Made by a program: the position numbers and the translations under genes
Assembly (NCBI RefSeq): GCF_001437155.1
Contig: NZ_JQAR01000006.1
Coordinates: forward strand, 18,550 to 82,549
Direction of reading: 5' to 3'
Source of the DNA: Liquorilactobacillus mali
GTDB lineage: Bacteria; Bacillota; Bacilli; Lactobacillales; Lactobacillaceae
DNA length: 64,000 nucleotides
Notes under the pieces: generated by a model
Databases searched by the model: none
Told to the model about the DNA's origin: nothing
Seen by the model: the letters and a program-made list of their open reading frames with translations, nothing else
In this document: in pieces, positions 18,101 through 26,843 of the stretch
How positions within the stretch are numbered: position 1 is the stretch's first letter
How the letters are laid out: each line of letters opens with the position of its first letter

Positions 18101-18643
18101 CTAATCAAACAATGGTAATTTTTCCAGATATAAAATATCTTTTCGCTCGCTGGCTTCACCTTCTGCTAAAATAGCAGCTTCCGATATTACATGTCCTCCC
18201 GCATCCTCAACTAATTTCTTTGCAGTAGCCATTGAACCGCCACTGCTAATTACATCATCCAAAAGTAGAATTTTCTTTCCAGAAATCATTTGTGCATCTT
18301 CACCATCTAACACTAGGACTTGCTCCTGACTAGAGGTAATAGCATTGACCGCCAAAACACGTGGATCTCTCATATAGTCCTTAACCTTTTTCCTAAGAAC
18401 TATGTATCGTTTTTTCCCCATACAGTGACTTAGTTCTTGTGCCAATGGAATTCCCTTACTCTCCATCGTTACTATATAGTCGAATGGTTCATTAATCATT
18501 TTGCTCAACTTCTGAGCAGCATAATGAGTTAATTCTGCATCCCCCAGCAACACAAAAGAAGCAATTGTAAGAGTCGGATTCAACCTAATTAATGGCAATT
18601 TACGTGTAAGATTACCTAATTTTAATTCGTAATATTTTGACAT
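18101..18643 (-). CDS. Purine-type phosphoribosyltransferase (Apt/Xpt-like)
   Basis: Type I phosphoribosyltransferase, 180 aa. The PRPP-binding motif is seen as ILLLDDVISSGGS (about residues 123-135), preceded by a loop YIVLRKKVKDYM and a hood region FDYIVTMESKGIPLAQELS as in adenine and xanthine PRTs. Likely salvages a purine base to its nucleotide. Its ATG lies two bases after the stop of the nucleobase permease, so the pair is one import-and-trap unit. Which base it uses is not clear; adenine or xanthine are the main options. Confidence 0.82.
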   Translation of the reverse strand: MSKYYELKLGNLTRKLPLIRLNPTLTIASFVLLGDAELTHYAAQKLSKMINEPFDYIVTMESKGIPLAQELSHCMGKKRYIVLRKKVKDYMRDPRVLAVNAITSSQEQVLVLDGEDAQMISGKKILLLDDVISSGGSMATAKKLVEDAGGHVISEAAILAEGEASERKDILYLEKLPLFD

Positions 18644-18645
18644 CT

Positions 18646-19725
18646 CTATAACCCCAATCCAATCAACGGCAATAAGAATTTTAAGAAGGCTCCTGTTGTT
18701 ATTCCAACGAATGGATCAAAAATTGCGGTTACAACTAATGTAATCCCTGCTACAAGACTATTTGATCCATTCAATGCAGCTGCAGCATTCTCAGGGAAAA
18801 TAACAACTGCACCTAAAATAAATAAGAAACCTGCAATCGACGAACTTGGAACAAACTTGCCGATTTTAGGCAACCAGCCAGCAAATAAAATAAGTGCCAT
18901 GATGAGCATCATCATTATTCCAGCAATCACGGGTTCGGGTGCACTTGCCGTCGCAGAAATAATTGTTTCTACTGGTGCTCCTCCTAGGAGACTAGTTCCC
19001 ATATCCGCAAGCGACTGCGTAATCGTCAACAGGTTCAAGTTTACCGGATTTGGCTTGATTCCAGTCATCTGCCCTGTTATCAAACCATATGACAGATTTG
19101 CTCCAATATTGAGACATGCCAATCCAAGTGCTCCGCGGACTACTCGCATGCTAAAGGTTGGCTTTAAAAATCTAAATCTGCGTTCCGTCACGCTAGTTGG
19201 TAATTCTTTACGATAATGTTCTACAAAAACCGCAAATGCACTCGAGACAATTACTGATAAAACAATCGTCCAAACTAAATCTTTCGAAATTACATATGTA
19301 ATAGCTGCAACTAGAATTGAAATCCAACCAGTTTTGCTCTTACTTTCTTTGTTCATATCTACGGCTATCTTGGCAAGCATTAGTCCGACACCTGCCATCA
19401 TACCGTCAATAATATTATTGCCTAATACCGAGACAATCTTAGGCAATAATCCTGTAAAACCAATAATAGCCATAATTATTGAACCGCCAAAAATAATGGA
19501 TGTTCGTTCCCGTAAGTCTTTCCCCAAGTTCCCAGTCAAAGCCAGCGATTCAGCCTGAAACGAGATCGGGGCTACTGAGCCAAAAGCTCCATTAACTGCT
19601 GAGGCAAAAACAAATGAAAAAGTTGTTGGAAAAACGGCAAATCCCAGCCCCATTGCCATGATTCCTTGTGGAATACCATTTAATACTACTCCAATAGCAG
19701 CCATTAAATCTGATAACAAATGCAT
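18646..19725 (-). CDS. NCS2-like nucleobase permease (xanthine/uracil permease superfamily)
   Basis: 359 aa polytopic membrane protein with about ten or more hydrophobic helices. The NGAFGSVAPISFQAESLALTG segment resembles the helix-3 substrate region of NCS2/AzgA-type carriers, and IIDGMMAGVGLMLAKIAVDM resembles helix 4-5. Shorter than the usual 420-450 aa. Tightly coupled to a purine-type phosphoribosyltransferase, which supports a purine base as cargo (inference). I start at 19725 since GGAGG is six bases upstream; the ATG two codons earlier touches that ribosome site. Confidence 0.78.
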   Translation of the reverse strand: MHLLSDLMAAIGVVLNGIPQGIMAMGLGFAVFPTTFSFVFASAVNGAFGSVAPISFQAESLALTGNLGKDLRERTSIIFGGSIIMAIIGFTGLLPKIVSVLGNNIIDGMMAGVGLMLAKIAVDMNKESKSKTGWISILVAAITYVISKDLVWTIVLSVIVSSAFAVFVEHYRKELPTSVTERRFRFLKPTFSMRVVRGALGLACLNIGANLSYGLITGQMTGIKPNPVNLNLLTITQSLADMGTSLLGGAPVETIISATASAPEPVIAGIMMMLIMALILFAGWLPKIGKFVPSSSIAGFLFILGAVVIFPENAAAALNGSNSLVAGITLVVTAIFDPFVGITTGAFLKFLLPLIGLGL

Positions 19726-19943
19726 AAACATCCTCCAATAAACATATATTATTAACCATTAAGCCAAATATAATTCGTATAACATGAAAATATTATAATA
19801 AAAAGAGCACATTTTCAACATATTTCGCAAAAAATAGAAACTTTACGACTAAAATCAATAAAATTAAAATAAAGCTTTCTTTTAGTGAGTAAAAAATATA
19901 TTATTATGATTGTGTCATTATTTTTCAGAGGAGGAGCACTGTC

Positions 19944-21146
19944 GTGAGAACTTTTAATTTCAGAGCTATTATTCTTATTTTAATTGCCTTTGTTTTAGGA
20001 TGTAGTGAATTCATTATTGTTGGCATTTTGAATGACCTTGCACACCAATTTAATAAACCAGTAACCACTGTTGGTTATTTAGTAACGATCTTTGCTTTTG
20101 TCTATGCCTTCTCAACTCCCATATTGACTGCTCTAATTGGAAAATTTCGTTATTTTTGGTCATTATTTTGGTTTATGATTATTTTTATTCTAAGCAATCT
20201 ACTGAGTTTTATAGCACCCAATTATGAAATTCTAGTAGTCTCACGGATTATGACTGCGCTGGTTTCGGGTATTATTGTTTCTCTTGCCCTAACATTTGCC
20301 AATCTGATTGCACCCCTGGAAAAACGTGCATGGTTGGTTTCATGGGTTTTCTCGGGGTTTAGTATTGCCTCAGTTTTCGGGGTTCCGTTAGGTACTTGGA
20401 TCAGCACTACCTTTAATTGGCGCATTTCCTTTGCTGCAATCGCGGTTGTCAGTATCATAACATTGGCTCTCTTTACTTTGAGTATGCCTGTAGCCCCTAT
20501 TGCAAAGAGCAGTAAAATACTTGAACAGCTTAGTCTTGTACGTGATTCTCGTGTCTGGTTGGGAGCCTTACTTGTAATGCTCAGTGCAAGTGGTATTTAT
20601 GTATTTTACACTTATTTACGTCCAATCTTGACAACCGAACTGAATTTTTCAACAGATAGTCTAAGCATGCTATTGTTTATTTTTGGGTTGATGTCAATCA
20701 TCAGTAACCGTGCTAGTGGATATCTTGCAGAAAATAATGGGCTTTTGAAGATGCCACTTGTATATTCTTGTCAGGTAATCTTATTTATCCTGATGATATT
20801 CTTGCCTTATATGAAGTGGCCGGGATTGCTAGTAATTCTTCTCTTAGGAGCCACAATGTATCTATTAAACTCACCTATTCAAGTACACTTCTTTAGTGTC
20901 GCGGAAAAGGACTACCCGCAATCGTTGGTTCTCTCCTCTTCTCTGAACTCTATCTTTTTTAACTTTGGAATTTCCCTCGGTTCTGCAACTGGTGGGGTTC
21001 TAGTTGCAAGTCATGGATTATCTGCAATCGGTCCTGGTGCAAGCGTATTTGCAATCTTGTCTATCGTAATTGCAATCCTTCTAAATAAGGAGATTAGCCA
21101 CGACAATAAGATGAAAATAAACAAGGTCGTCGAGATTAACAATTAA
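19944..21146 (+). CDS. MFS transporter, DHA1 family (PbuE/AraJ-like)
   Basis: 400 aa with twelve predicted helices. The first helix region FVLGCSEFIIVGILNDLA and FGVPLGTWISTTFNWR after helix 5 (motif C-like) are typical of DHA1 exporters such as PbuE (purine base efflux) and arabinose efflux AraJ. Start is GTG at 19944, set by AGAGGAGGAG seven bases upstream. Divergent from the nucleobase permease/phosphoribosyltransferase pair, which makes purine efflux possible but unproven. Followed by a strong terminator. Confidence 0.82.
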   Translation: MRTFNFRAIILILIAFVLGCSEFIIVGILNDLAHQFNKPVTTVGYLVTIFAFVYAFSTPILTALIGKFRYFWSLFWFMIIFILSNLLSFIAPNYEILVVSRIMTALVSGIIVSLALTFANLIAPLEKRAWLVSWVFSGFSIASVFGVPLGTWISTTFNWRISFAAIAVVSIITLALFTLSMPVAPIAKSSKILEQLSLVRDSRVWLGALLVMLSASGIYVFYTYLRPILTTELNFSTDSLSMLLFIFGLMSIISNRASGYLAENNGLLKMPLVYSCQVILFILMIFLPYMKWPGLLVILLLGATMYLLNSPIQVHFFSVAEKDYPQSLVLSSSLNSIFFNFGISLGSATGGVLVASHGLSAIGPGASVFAILSIVIAILLNKEISHDNKMKINKVVEINN

Positions 21147-21202
21147 ATATCAAAATCGGATTTTCATGTAACTTATTATGATGACAGTTAATTTGCACAA
21201 AT

Positions 21203-21265
21203 AAAAAGCTTCCACTCAATCAAAAGTGGTATCAACCACATAATTTGATGAGTGAAAGCTTTTTT
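21203..21265. terminator. Bidirectional terminator between MFS and DUF1129 genes
   Basis: Arms at 21203-21224 (AAAAAGCTTCCACTCAATC...) and 21244-21265 pair over about 20 bases with one mismatch and one bulge, with A/T runs at each outer end. A smaller nested hairpin GTGGT/ACCAC lies in the loop. Confidence 0.88.
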
Positions 21266-21293
21266 AGTGTGTGACAAAAAACGGATAACCATT

Positions 21294-22016
21294 TTAAAAT
21301 GGTGTGCTCTTAATGTCATACTTCTTCTTTAAGAAGTAACGTAGCCCAAACACTAAGACTGCTAAAATAACATATACAATAGGCTCAAGTGTCTGATTGA
21401 TCACACCAGAGACATTCACGACAAGCGTGTACGCTGATACCCAGATGATAACCAAGAGAAGCGATAATAGCATGGTCTTCCAAAAAGGTACTTTTTTGCC
21501 CTTAGTTCTGCGATCACCTGCAGCACGATAAAAGTATGCCATCGCAACACCGGCGATAACCGATGTTACAATAAGTGTCAAGAATCCACCATTAATTTGA
21601 GAAGAATTTGGTGAAAATTGTTGCAAGATTGCATACATGATACAAAACATTATGAACATCATCAATCCATTATCCAATGCGATTTTCCAAAAAGGTGTTG
21701 CTGTGGGTGCCTTCTTCGGCCCTTTGATAATTTCCTCAGCCTTTTCATTTACAGTTCCGTAAAGTTTTGTAGCAGTTATACCCTGACGCTGCTTTTCTTT
21801 AAGTTCTTCGGCCATCGCCTGCAGAGCATCTTCGATCTTTTGACTTGCAACATTCTTTTCTTCGAGAACCTTTTTTATTTTGAACAAATATTCTACATTG
21901 CGTTTCGTCAAATCAGCAGTGTCCTTTTTTTCAACTTTTTCCGTTACATTTTCCGTATTGGGAAGAGTTTGTTTACTTTCAGTTTCTTTATTATTTTCTG
22001 CCAAGATAATCCCCAT
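21294..22016 (-). CDS. DUF1129 family membrane protein
   Basis: 240 aa. Hydrophilic, Lys/Glu-rich N-terminal half (about 1-110), probably partly helical, then four membrane segments (about 115-135, 142-162, 175-197 and 205-228) and a basic tail LKKKYD. Typical of DUF1129 proteins found beside ychF in lactobacilli; function unknown. It is 16 bases after ychF on the same strand. The start is uncertain: the ATG at 22016 lies only two bases after AAAAGG, and a TTG five codons later has AGGATGGGG at good spacing. Confidence 0.85.
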   Translation of the reverse strand: MGIILAENNKETESKQTLPNTENVTEKVEKKDTADLTKRNVEYLFKIKKVLEEKNVASQKIEDALQAMAEELKEKQRQGITATKLYGTVNEKAEEIIKGPKKAPTATPFWKIALDNGLMMFIMFCIMYAILQQFSPNSSQINGGFLTLIVTSVIAGVAMAYFYRAAGDRRTKGKKVPFWKTMLLSLLLVIIWVSAYTLVVNVSGVINQTLEPIVYVILAVLVFGLRYFLKKKYDIKSTPF

Positions 22017-22031
22017 CCTTTTACATAATTA

Positions 22032-23132
22032 CTACACATTAAATCTAAATTCAATAATGTCGCCGTCCTGAACCACATATTCTTTTCCTTCAGAGCGGAG
22101 ACGTCCAGCCTCACGTACTGCAGCCACACTGCCATATTGATCCAAATCTTCAAATGAAAATGTCTCGGCACGGATAAAACCACGTTCAAAGTCCGAATGG
22201 ATTATTCCTGCAACCTGAGGTGCTTTCATACCCTGTTTAAATGTCCATGCACGCGTTTCTTTTCCACCAGCAGTGAAGAATGTCGCAAGTCCCAATAACT
22301 TGTACGCTGCCTTAATCAGTCGATCTAGGCCGGATTCCTCAACACCTTCTGCTTCTAAAAAGTCTTTCTTATCCGCGTCATCTAATTGAGCAATTTCTTC
22401 TTCTGTCTTTGCACTAACTGCCAGCATCTGTGAGCCTTCTTCTTCAGTAAATTTCTGAATTTGCTGAACATAGCTGTTAGAACTAGGATCTGCCATATCT
22501 TCCTCAGCAATATTAGCAACATATAAGACTGGTTTCGATGTAAGAAGGAACAATCCCTTAACAATTTTTTGTTCTTCTTCCTCGAATTCAAGTGAACGAA
22601 CCGGTTTCCCAGCTTCTAGAACCGGTTTAATTTTCTTCAGTACATTGAATTCAGCAACTGCTTCCTTATCCTTTGTTCGCGCAACTTTCTCGACCCTAGC
22701 ATATCTCTTATTGATGCTTTCTAAGTCTGCCAGAGTTAATTCCAGATTAATAGTATCAATGTCATCTAAAGGATCGACCTTATTGCTGACATGTGTAATG
22801 TTATCATCATCAAAGGCACGGACAACATGAACTATTGCATCAACTTGACGAATATTCTCCAAGAATTTGTTGCCCAAACCTTCACCCTTACTTGCACCTT
22901 TGACAATTCCCGCAATATCAGTGAATTCAAAGGTTGTCCGAATGATTTTCTTTGCTGGGATAAGTTCATCAATTCTTGCTAAACGCTGATCAGGTACTTC
23001 AACCATCCCCACATTAGGATCAATTGTAGCAAACGGATAGTTAGCCATCTCTGCTCCCGCGTTAGTAATAGCATTGAACAATGTTGACTTTCCAACATTG
23101 GGTAATCCCACAATTCCAGCTGTTAATGACAT
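22032..23132 (-). CDS. ychF: Redox-regulated ATPase YchF (OLA1 family)
   Basis: 366 aa, full length. Obg-family P-loop protein that prefers ATP and associates with ribosomes. Seen: G1 GLPNVGKSTLFNA at the N-terminus, NYPFATIDPNVG (switch I), DIAGIVKGASKGEGLGNKFL (G3 and switch II), a coiled-coil insert at about residues 130-170, and the C-terminal TGS domain with TFFTAGGKETRAWT and DGDIIEFRFNV. Sits between DUF951 and DUF1129 genes. Confidence 0.97.
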   Translation of the reverse strand: MSLTAGIVGLPNVGKSTLFNAITNAGAEMANYPFATIDPNVGMVEVPDQRLARIDELIPAKKIIRTTFEFTDIAGIVKGASKGEGLGNKFLENIRQVDAIVHVVRAFDDDNITHVSNKVDPLDDIDTINLELTLADLESINKRYARVEKVARTKDKEAVAEFNVLKKIKPVLEAGKPVRSLEFEEEEQKIVKGLFLLTSKPVLYVANIAEEDMADPSSNSYVQQIQKFTEEEGSQMLAVSAKTEEEIAQLDDADKKDFLEAEGVEESGLDRLIKAAYKLLGLATFFTAGGKETRAWTFKQGMKAPQVAGIIHSDFERGFIRAETFSFEDLDQYGSVAAVREAGRLRSEGKEYVVQDGDIIEFRFNV

Positions 23133-23150
23133 AATTTATTTCACTCTTTC

Positions 23151-23357
23151 TTATTCTTCAATATTTGCTTTTTTTAGTATCTTCTTTAACTTGCGATTGA
23201 ATTCCCGGCGAGGCAGCATTACCAAATGACCGCATCCCGTGCATTTAATCTTAATGTCCATCCCTAACCTAATGATTTCCCAACTATTGGTACCACAAGG
23301 ATGCGGCTTTTTCATCTCAACAACATCATGCAGTTCGTATTCAGCTTGCATTCTCAC
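23151..23357 (-). CDS. DUF951 domain protein
   Basis: 68 aa. Begins YELHDVVEMKKPHPCGTNSWEI and has MDIKIKCTGCGHLVMLPRREF, so two possible zinc-binding sites: His-Pro-Cys-Gly and Cys-Thr-Gly-Cys. DUF951 genes lie between parB and ychF in many Firmicutes and are short, basic and soluble. Function unknown; the C-terminal Lys-rich end could touch nucleic acid (inference). Confidence 0.9.
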   Translation of the reverse strand: MRMQAEYELHDVVEMKKPHPCGTNSWEIIRLGMDIKIKCTGCGHLVMLPRREFNRKLKKILKKANIEE

Positions 23358-23377
23358 ACCTCCATTTATTCTAATGG

Positions 23378-24259
23378 TTAATCAAGATTTACTCCAAGTA
23401 TATCCATAATTCGATTAAAATCAGATGTCGACAAGTAATCAATTTCAATCCTGCCCTTGCCTTGTCTAGAGCTTGTTTTAACTGTAACCTTTGTCCCAAA
23501 CTTCTCACGTAGTGCATTTTCACTTTGCTCGTAGTAAACTGCGTTGGGATCTTTTTTTACCTTTTTAGCAGTTTTTGTTTCATCACCATTTATCTTAGCA
23601 ACCAATTGTTCGAGCTGTCGCACAGTTAAATTCTCAGCAACTGTCTTTTTCGCAACAGAGATAACGTGTTTCTTATCTTTTAAAGCTAGTAAAGTTCTAG
23701 CCTGTCCCATTGATAATTCCTCATTTTGCAACATATCCTTAACTTCTTTTGGCAATCCAAGGAGTCTCAAATAGTTTGCAATATATGGCCTGCTTTTCCC
23801 AAGACGTTCAGAAACTTGTGCCTGTGTAAGTTGCAGTTTGTCCATCAAAGTGCTGTAAGCCTGTGCCTCTTCAAGCGGCGTTAAATCTTCACGCTGCAGA
23901 TTTTCAAGGATTGCAATTTCCATCATGCTTGCCTCATCAATCTCACGAATAATTGCAGGGATGTTCTTCTTTTCTGCCAGTTTAGAAGCTCTGAAGCGTC
24001 GCTCGCCGGAGATTATCTCATACCCTTTGACGCTTGATTTACGGACAATAATTGGCTGAAAAACACCTGACTTTTTAATTGAAACCGAAAGCTCTGACAA
24101 TGATGCCTCATCAAATATTTTGCGAGGCTGATAGGGATTTGGTCGAATATCGTCCAAAGCTAATTCCGTGACAACTTCTTGACCATCATCAACTTGTTCT
24201 AAATCTTGGAAAAGTGCCTCAATTCCTCTGCCGAGCCCTTTATTATTTTTATTCACCAT
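23378..24259 (-). CDS. parB: Chromosome partitioning protein ParB (Spo0J)
   Basis: CTPase clamp that loads at parS near the origin, 293 aa. N-terminal KGLGRGIEALF, then the ParB/Srx domain with RPNPYQPRKIFDEASL and the CTP-binding GERRFRAS (about residue 95), a helix-turn-helix with TQAQVSERLGKSRPYIANYL, and a C-terminal dimer domain. The start at 24259 lies inside the end of parA, with an 11-base overlap; an upstream in-frame ATG would add parA-frame-shadow residues unlike any ParB. Co-transcribed with noc, parA and ychF. Confidence 0.96.
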   Translation of the reverse strand: MVNKNNKGLGRGIEALFQDLEQVDDGQEVVTELALDDIRPNPYQPRKIFDEASLSELSVSIKKSGVFQPIIVRKSSVKGYEIISGERRFRASKLAEKKNIPAIIREIDEASMMEIAILENLQREDLTPLEEAQAYSTLMDKLQLTQAQVSERLGKSRPYIANYLRLLGLPKEVKDMLQNEELSMGQARTLLALKDKKHVISVAKKTVAENLTVRQLEQLVAKINGDETKTAKKVKKDPNAVYYEQSENALREKFGTKVTVKTSSRQGKGRIEIDYLSTSDFNRIMDILGVNLD

Positions 24260-25016
24260 GATTAGCCAAAACCTCCTTTGCCAATGCCATATATTCCTTG
24301 GCACCTTTTGATGCGGGGTCATAATCAACAATTGCAAGCCCATGACTTGGTGCTTCTGATAAGCGGACATTTCTTGGTATCACTGTTTGATAGACTTTGT
24401 CCTTAAAGAACTTCTGAACTTCCTCAACAACTTGTGAGCCAAGATTGGTACGTGCATCCAACATAGTCATTAAAACACCCTCGATAGCCAGTTGTGGATT
24501 AAAATGTTTCTGCACTAATTTGATAGTATTTATCAGCTGACTCAAACCTTCCAGTGCATAGTACTCACTTTGAACTGGAATTAAGATTGAATCACTAGCA
24601 CTAAATGCATTGATCGTTAATAGTCCAAGAGAAGGAGGACAATCAATTAGAATATAATCATAATCATTCCTAATCTGCTTAATAGCATCCAAAAGTCGTG
24701 ATTCACGTGCCATCTGTGATGTTAGTTCAATCTCTGCACCTGATAATTGAATTGTTGCAGGAACAATTTCAAGCCCTTCATGACTTGTAGCGATAATCGT
24801 ATCAGCAATTGGATATTCATTAACTAAAACATCATAAATATCTTTCTCAATCTCCGTCTTTCTAACTCCGACACCGCTAGTTGCATTACCCTGTGCATCT
24901 GAATCAATCAATAAGACTTTCTTGCCCAAGTCTGCAAGACAAGCTCCCAAATTGACACTTGTTGTTGTCTTGCCTACACCACCCTTTTGGTTGGCAAGCG
25001 CTATTACAATCCCCAT
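24249..25016 (-). CDS. parA: Chromosome partitioning ATPase ParA (Soj)
   Basis: Walker-type ATPase that drives origin segregation with ParB; 255 aa. Deviant Walker A KGGVGKTTTSVNL at residues 11-23, A' motif LIDSDAQGNATSG (Ser-Asp-Ala in place of the common Cys-Asp-Pro), Walker B DYILIDCPPSLG. Start at 25016 is set by GGAGGG upstream; an earlier ATG would add 21 atypical residues. Confidence 0.96.
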   Translation of the reverse strand: MGIVIALANQKGGVGKTTTSVNLGACLADLGKKVLLIDSDAQGNATSGVGVRKTEIEKDIYDVLVNEYPIADTIIATSHEGLEIVPATIQLSGAEIELTSQMARESRLLDAIKQIRNDYDYILIDCPPSLGLLTINAFSASDSILIPVQSEYYALEGLSQLINTIKLVQKHFNPQLAIEGVLMTMLDARTNLGSQVVEEVQKFFKDKVYQTVIPRNVRLSEAPSHGLAIVDYDPASKGAKEYMALAKEVLANHGE

Positions 25017-25038
25017 GTTTTCTGACCCTCCTATGACA

Positions 25039-25890
25039 TTATTTATTGTCTTGCTGTTCTTTATCAACTGGAATATCAATTACGATTCGATGGAACCCTG
25101 GAACATCTTCTTCATGTGTCTTGACCTTCATTCCATTCTCCTTAATCAGCTTAACCGATTTCTTGATCGTATTTACTGCGATCCGTGTATCATGAAGTGC
25201 CTTATTACGCCGTGGCTTCTTAGTCGTATTATTAACAGTCTTTTCTTCCTTTTCCAGTTCTTTAAGAACAAGTGCTTCTGTTTCCTTAACTGTCAGCTGG
25301 TTATCAATAACTCGCTTTATTATCGCAATCTGTTTCTCATCATCCAAGCTCAATACACTGCGTCCATGACGTTCCAGAATTTTGCGCTGCATGATTACGC
25401 GCTGCACATAAGGTGCCAACTTGAGTAATCTCAACTTATTTGCAACAAATGATTGACTCTTGCCAAGTGCCTTGGCTAGCTCTACTTGTGTCAGCTTGTT
25501 TAACTCCATCAGTTCACGATAAGCCTTGGCTTCTTCAATTGCAGTCAAGCCCTCACGCTGCAGGTTCTCGATTACAGCGAGTGATGCAGCTTCAGTGTCT
25601 GTCATTTTCTTGACGATTGCCGGAATCTTATTCCATTGTAGCAACGATACAGCTCTGAAGCGCCGTTCACCAGCGATAATCTCGAATTTATTTTCTTGAA
25701 ATTCTCTTACAATGATTGGCTGCAACAAACCATGATCACGGATTGTATTTGCTAATTCGACTATTTTTTCTTCTTCAAAAACCTTACGTGGTTGAAATCT
25801 ATTAGGCACAATCTGTGAGAGTTCAATTTCTCTTACAGATTGCGTTTGGGCTTCTGGTTTCTTATCCTTATTCCAAAATGAAAATGCCAC
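25039..25890 (-). CDS. noc: Nucleoid occlusion protein Noc
   Basis: ParB paralogue that binds scattered NBS sites and keeps the division ring off the nucleoid; 283 aa. An N-terminal amphipathic stretch (MAFSFWNKDKK) resembles the membrane-targeting helix of B. subtilis Noc. Next come RFQPRKVFEEEKI, GERRFRAV (CTP site), and a helix-turn-helix with TQVELAKALGKSQSFVANKLR. The position between rsmG and parA is the classic one for noc and separates it from parB 780 bases downstream. Confidence 0.93.
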   Translation of the reverse strand: MAFSFWNKDKKPEAQTQSVREIELSQIVPNRFQPRKVFEEEKIVELANTIRDHGLLQPIIVREFQENKFEIIAGERRFRAVSLLQWNKIPAIVKKMTDTEAASLAVIENLQREGLTAIEEAKAYRELMELNKLTQVELAKALGKSQSFVANKLRLLKLAPYVQRVIMQRKILERHGRSVLSLDDEKQIAIIKRVIDNQLTVKETEALVLKELEKEEKTVNNTTKKPRRNKALHDTRIAVNTIKKSVKLIKENGMKVKTHEEDVPGFHRIVIDIPVDKEQQDNK

Positions 25891-25921
25891 TATTGTTTCC
25901 TCCCCGAATGTCTATCCTAGT

Positions 25922-26650
25922 CTATCCTACTAGAGGCTGCTTTCCAGGTGTCCCTGCTTTTCTTGGATATTTTGCCGGTGTCTTTTTGACTTTATCGATC
26001 TTAATAATATGACGCTCATCGCTTGTTATGGGAAGTACCAGCTTGTTATCCTGTACGAATTCTCCACCTAATGTCTTAATTGCAAATTGTGCTTCGTCAA
26101 GTTCTGTGTGTGCTTTTTGAGCTTTTAGGGCAACAAAACTTCCGCCAACCTTAACTAAAGGCAAACATAGCTCTGCTAAGACATTGAGACGCGCAACGGC
26201 TCGAGCAGTCACAATATCAAAACTTTCACGGTATTGACTCTTTTTACCTGCAAATTCTTCTGCACGCGCATGATAGAACGACACACCTGTCAATCCAAGA
26301 TTATTGGCCAACTGATCCAAAAAAAGAATGCGCTTGTTCAAAGAATCAACAATTGTTACCTCAAGGTTCGGAAAGGCTATTTTTAATGGAATTGACGGAA
26401 ATCCAGCTCCAGCACCGACATCGCATAAGGTCAGTGGCATATTTTGTAACTGTGAAACGGCCACACCTGTCAAGATTGAATCAAAAAAGTGTTTTAGATA
26501 CACCTCATTTTTTTCGGTAATTGCTGTCAAGTTAGTATGTGCATTGAAGTCTACCAGCAACTGAAAATAATCTTCATATTGCTCCATCTGATGGGCATCT
26601 AGTTTTATTCCCAGGTCTAAAAGAGCCTGTTTAAATTCTGTTGGATTCAT
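25922..26650 (-). CDS. rsmG: 16S rRNA (guanine527-N7)-methyltransferase RsmG
   Basis: 242 aa SAM-dependent methyltransferase. The SAM-binding motif is [19 protein letters not shown] (about residues 75-93), followed by [18 protein letters not shown] and the [16 protein letters not shown] motif. The start at 26650 follows AAAAGGAGCAAT; an earlier ATG would add 17 residues. First gene of the noc-parA-parB-ychF unit, usually found close to oriC. Confidence 0.96.
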   Translation of the reverse strand: MNPTEFKQALLDLGIKLDAHQMEQYEDYFQLLVDFNAHTNLTAITEKNEVYLKHFFDSILTGVAVSQLQNMPLTLCDVGAGAGFPSIPLKIAFPNLEVTIVDSLNKRILFLDQLANNLGLTGVSFYHARAEEFAGKKSQYRESFDIVTARAVARLNVLAELCLPLVKVGGSFVALKAQKAHTELDEAQFAIKTLGGEFVQDNKLVLPITSDERHIIKIDKVKKTPAKYPRKAGTPGKQPLVG

Positions 26651-26681
26651 ATTGCTCCTTTTTAATATCTGATTGCATTTT

Positions 26682-26701
26682 GTGAAACACAATTGTTTCA
26701 C
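26682..26701. promoter_or_regulatory. 20-bp palindrome of everted parS half-sites
   Basis: GTGAAACA, CAAT, TGTTTCAC: a perfect 20-base palindrome. parS is TGTTTCAC followed by GTGAAACA; here the same halves are in the opposite order, four bases apart. It lies between the rsmG promoter and its ribosome site, so it would be in the 5' end of the mRNA. Confidence 0.6.
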
Positions 26702-26712
26702 GAACTACTCTT

Positions 26713-26741
26713 AGTTTATGATACTTTTAAGGTTAATTCAA
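26713..26741 (-). promoter_or_regulatory. Candidate sigma-A promoter for rsmG-noc-parAB
   Basis: On the minus strand: TTGAAT (26741-26736), 17-bp spacer, TAAACT (26718-26713). Expected start near 26706, immediately before the parS-like palindrome. Confidence 0.5.
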
Positions 26742-26786
26742 GGTCTTATGAATAACAATCTTATTGATTTCTTGTTTGTTAATTAG

Positions 26787-26817
26787 AAAAAGCCTGCCAA
26801 GTCGGCAAGCTTTTTTT
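26787..26817 (-). terminator. Strong terminator closing the motility cluster
   Basis: AAAAAGCcTGCC pairs with GGCAaGCTTTTT around AAGTC, one mismatch. Transcription arriving from the glycosyltransferase gene (stop at 26844) meets the arms and then the complementary T-run. The symmetric ends could also stop plus-strand transcripts. Confidence 0.85.
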
Positions 26818-26843
26818 ACTATTGTTTTGCAGATACACTTTAT

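Noticed and set aside
19726-19943. Purine riboswitch before the nucleobase permease
   Set aside because: No recognisable aptamer pairing was seen in this A/T-rich stretch.
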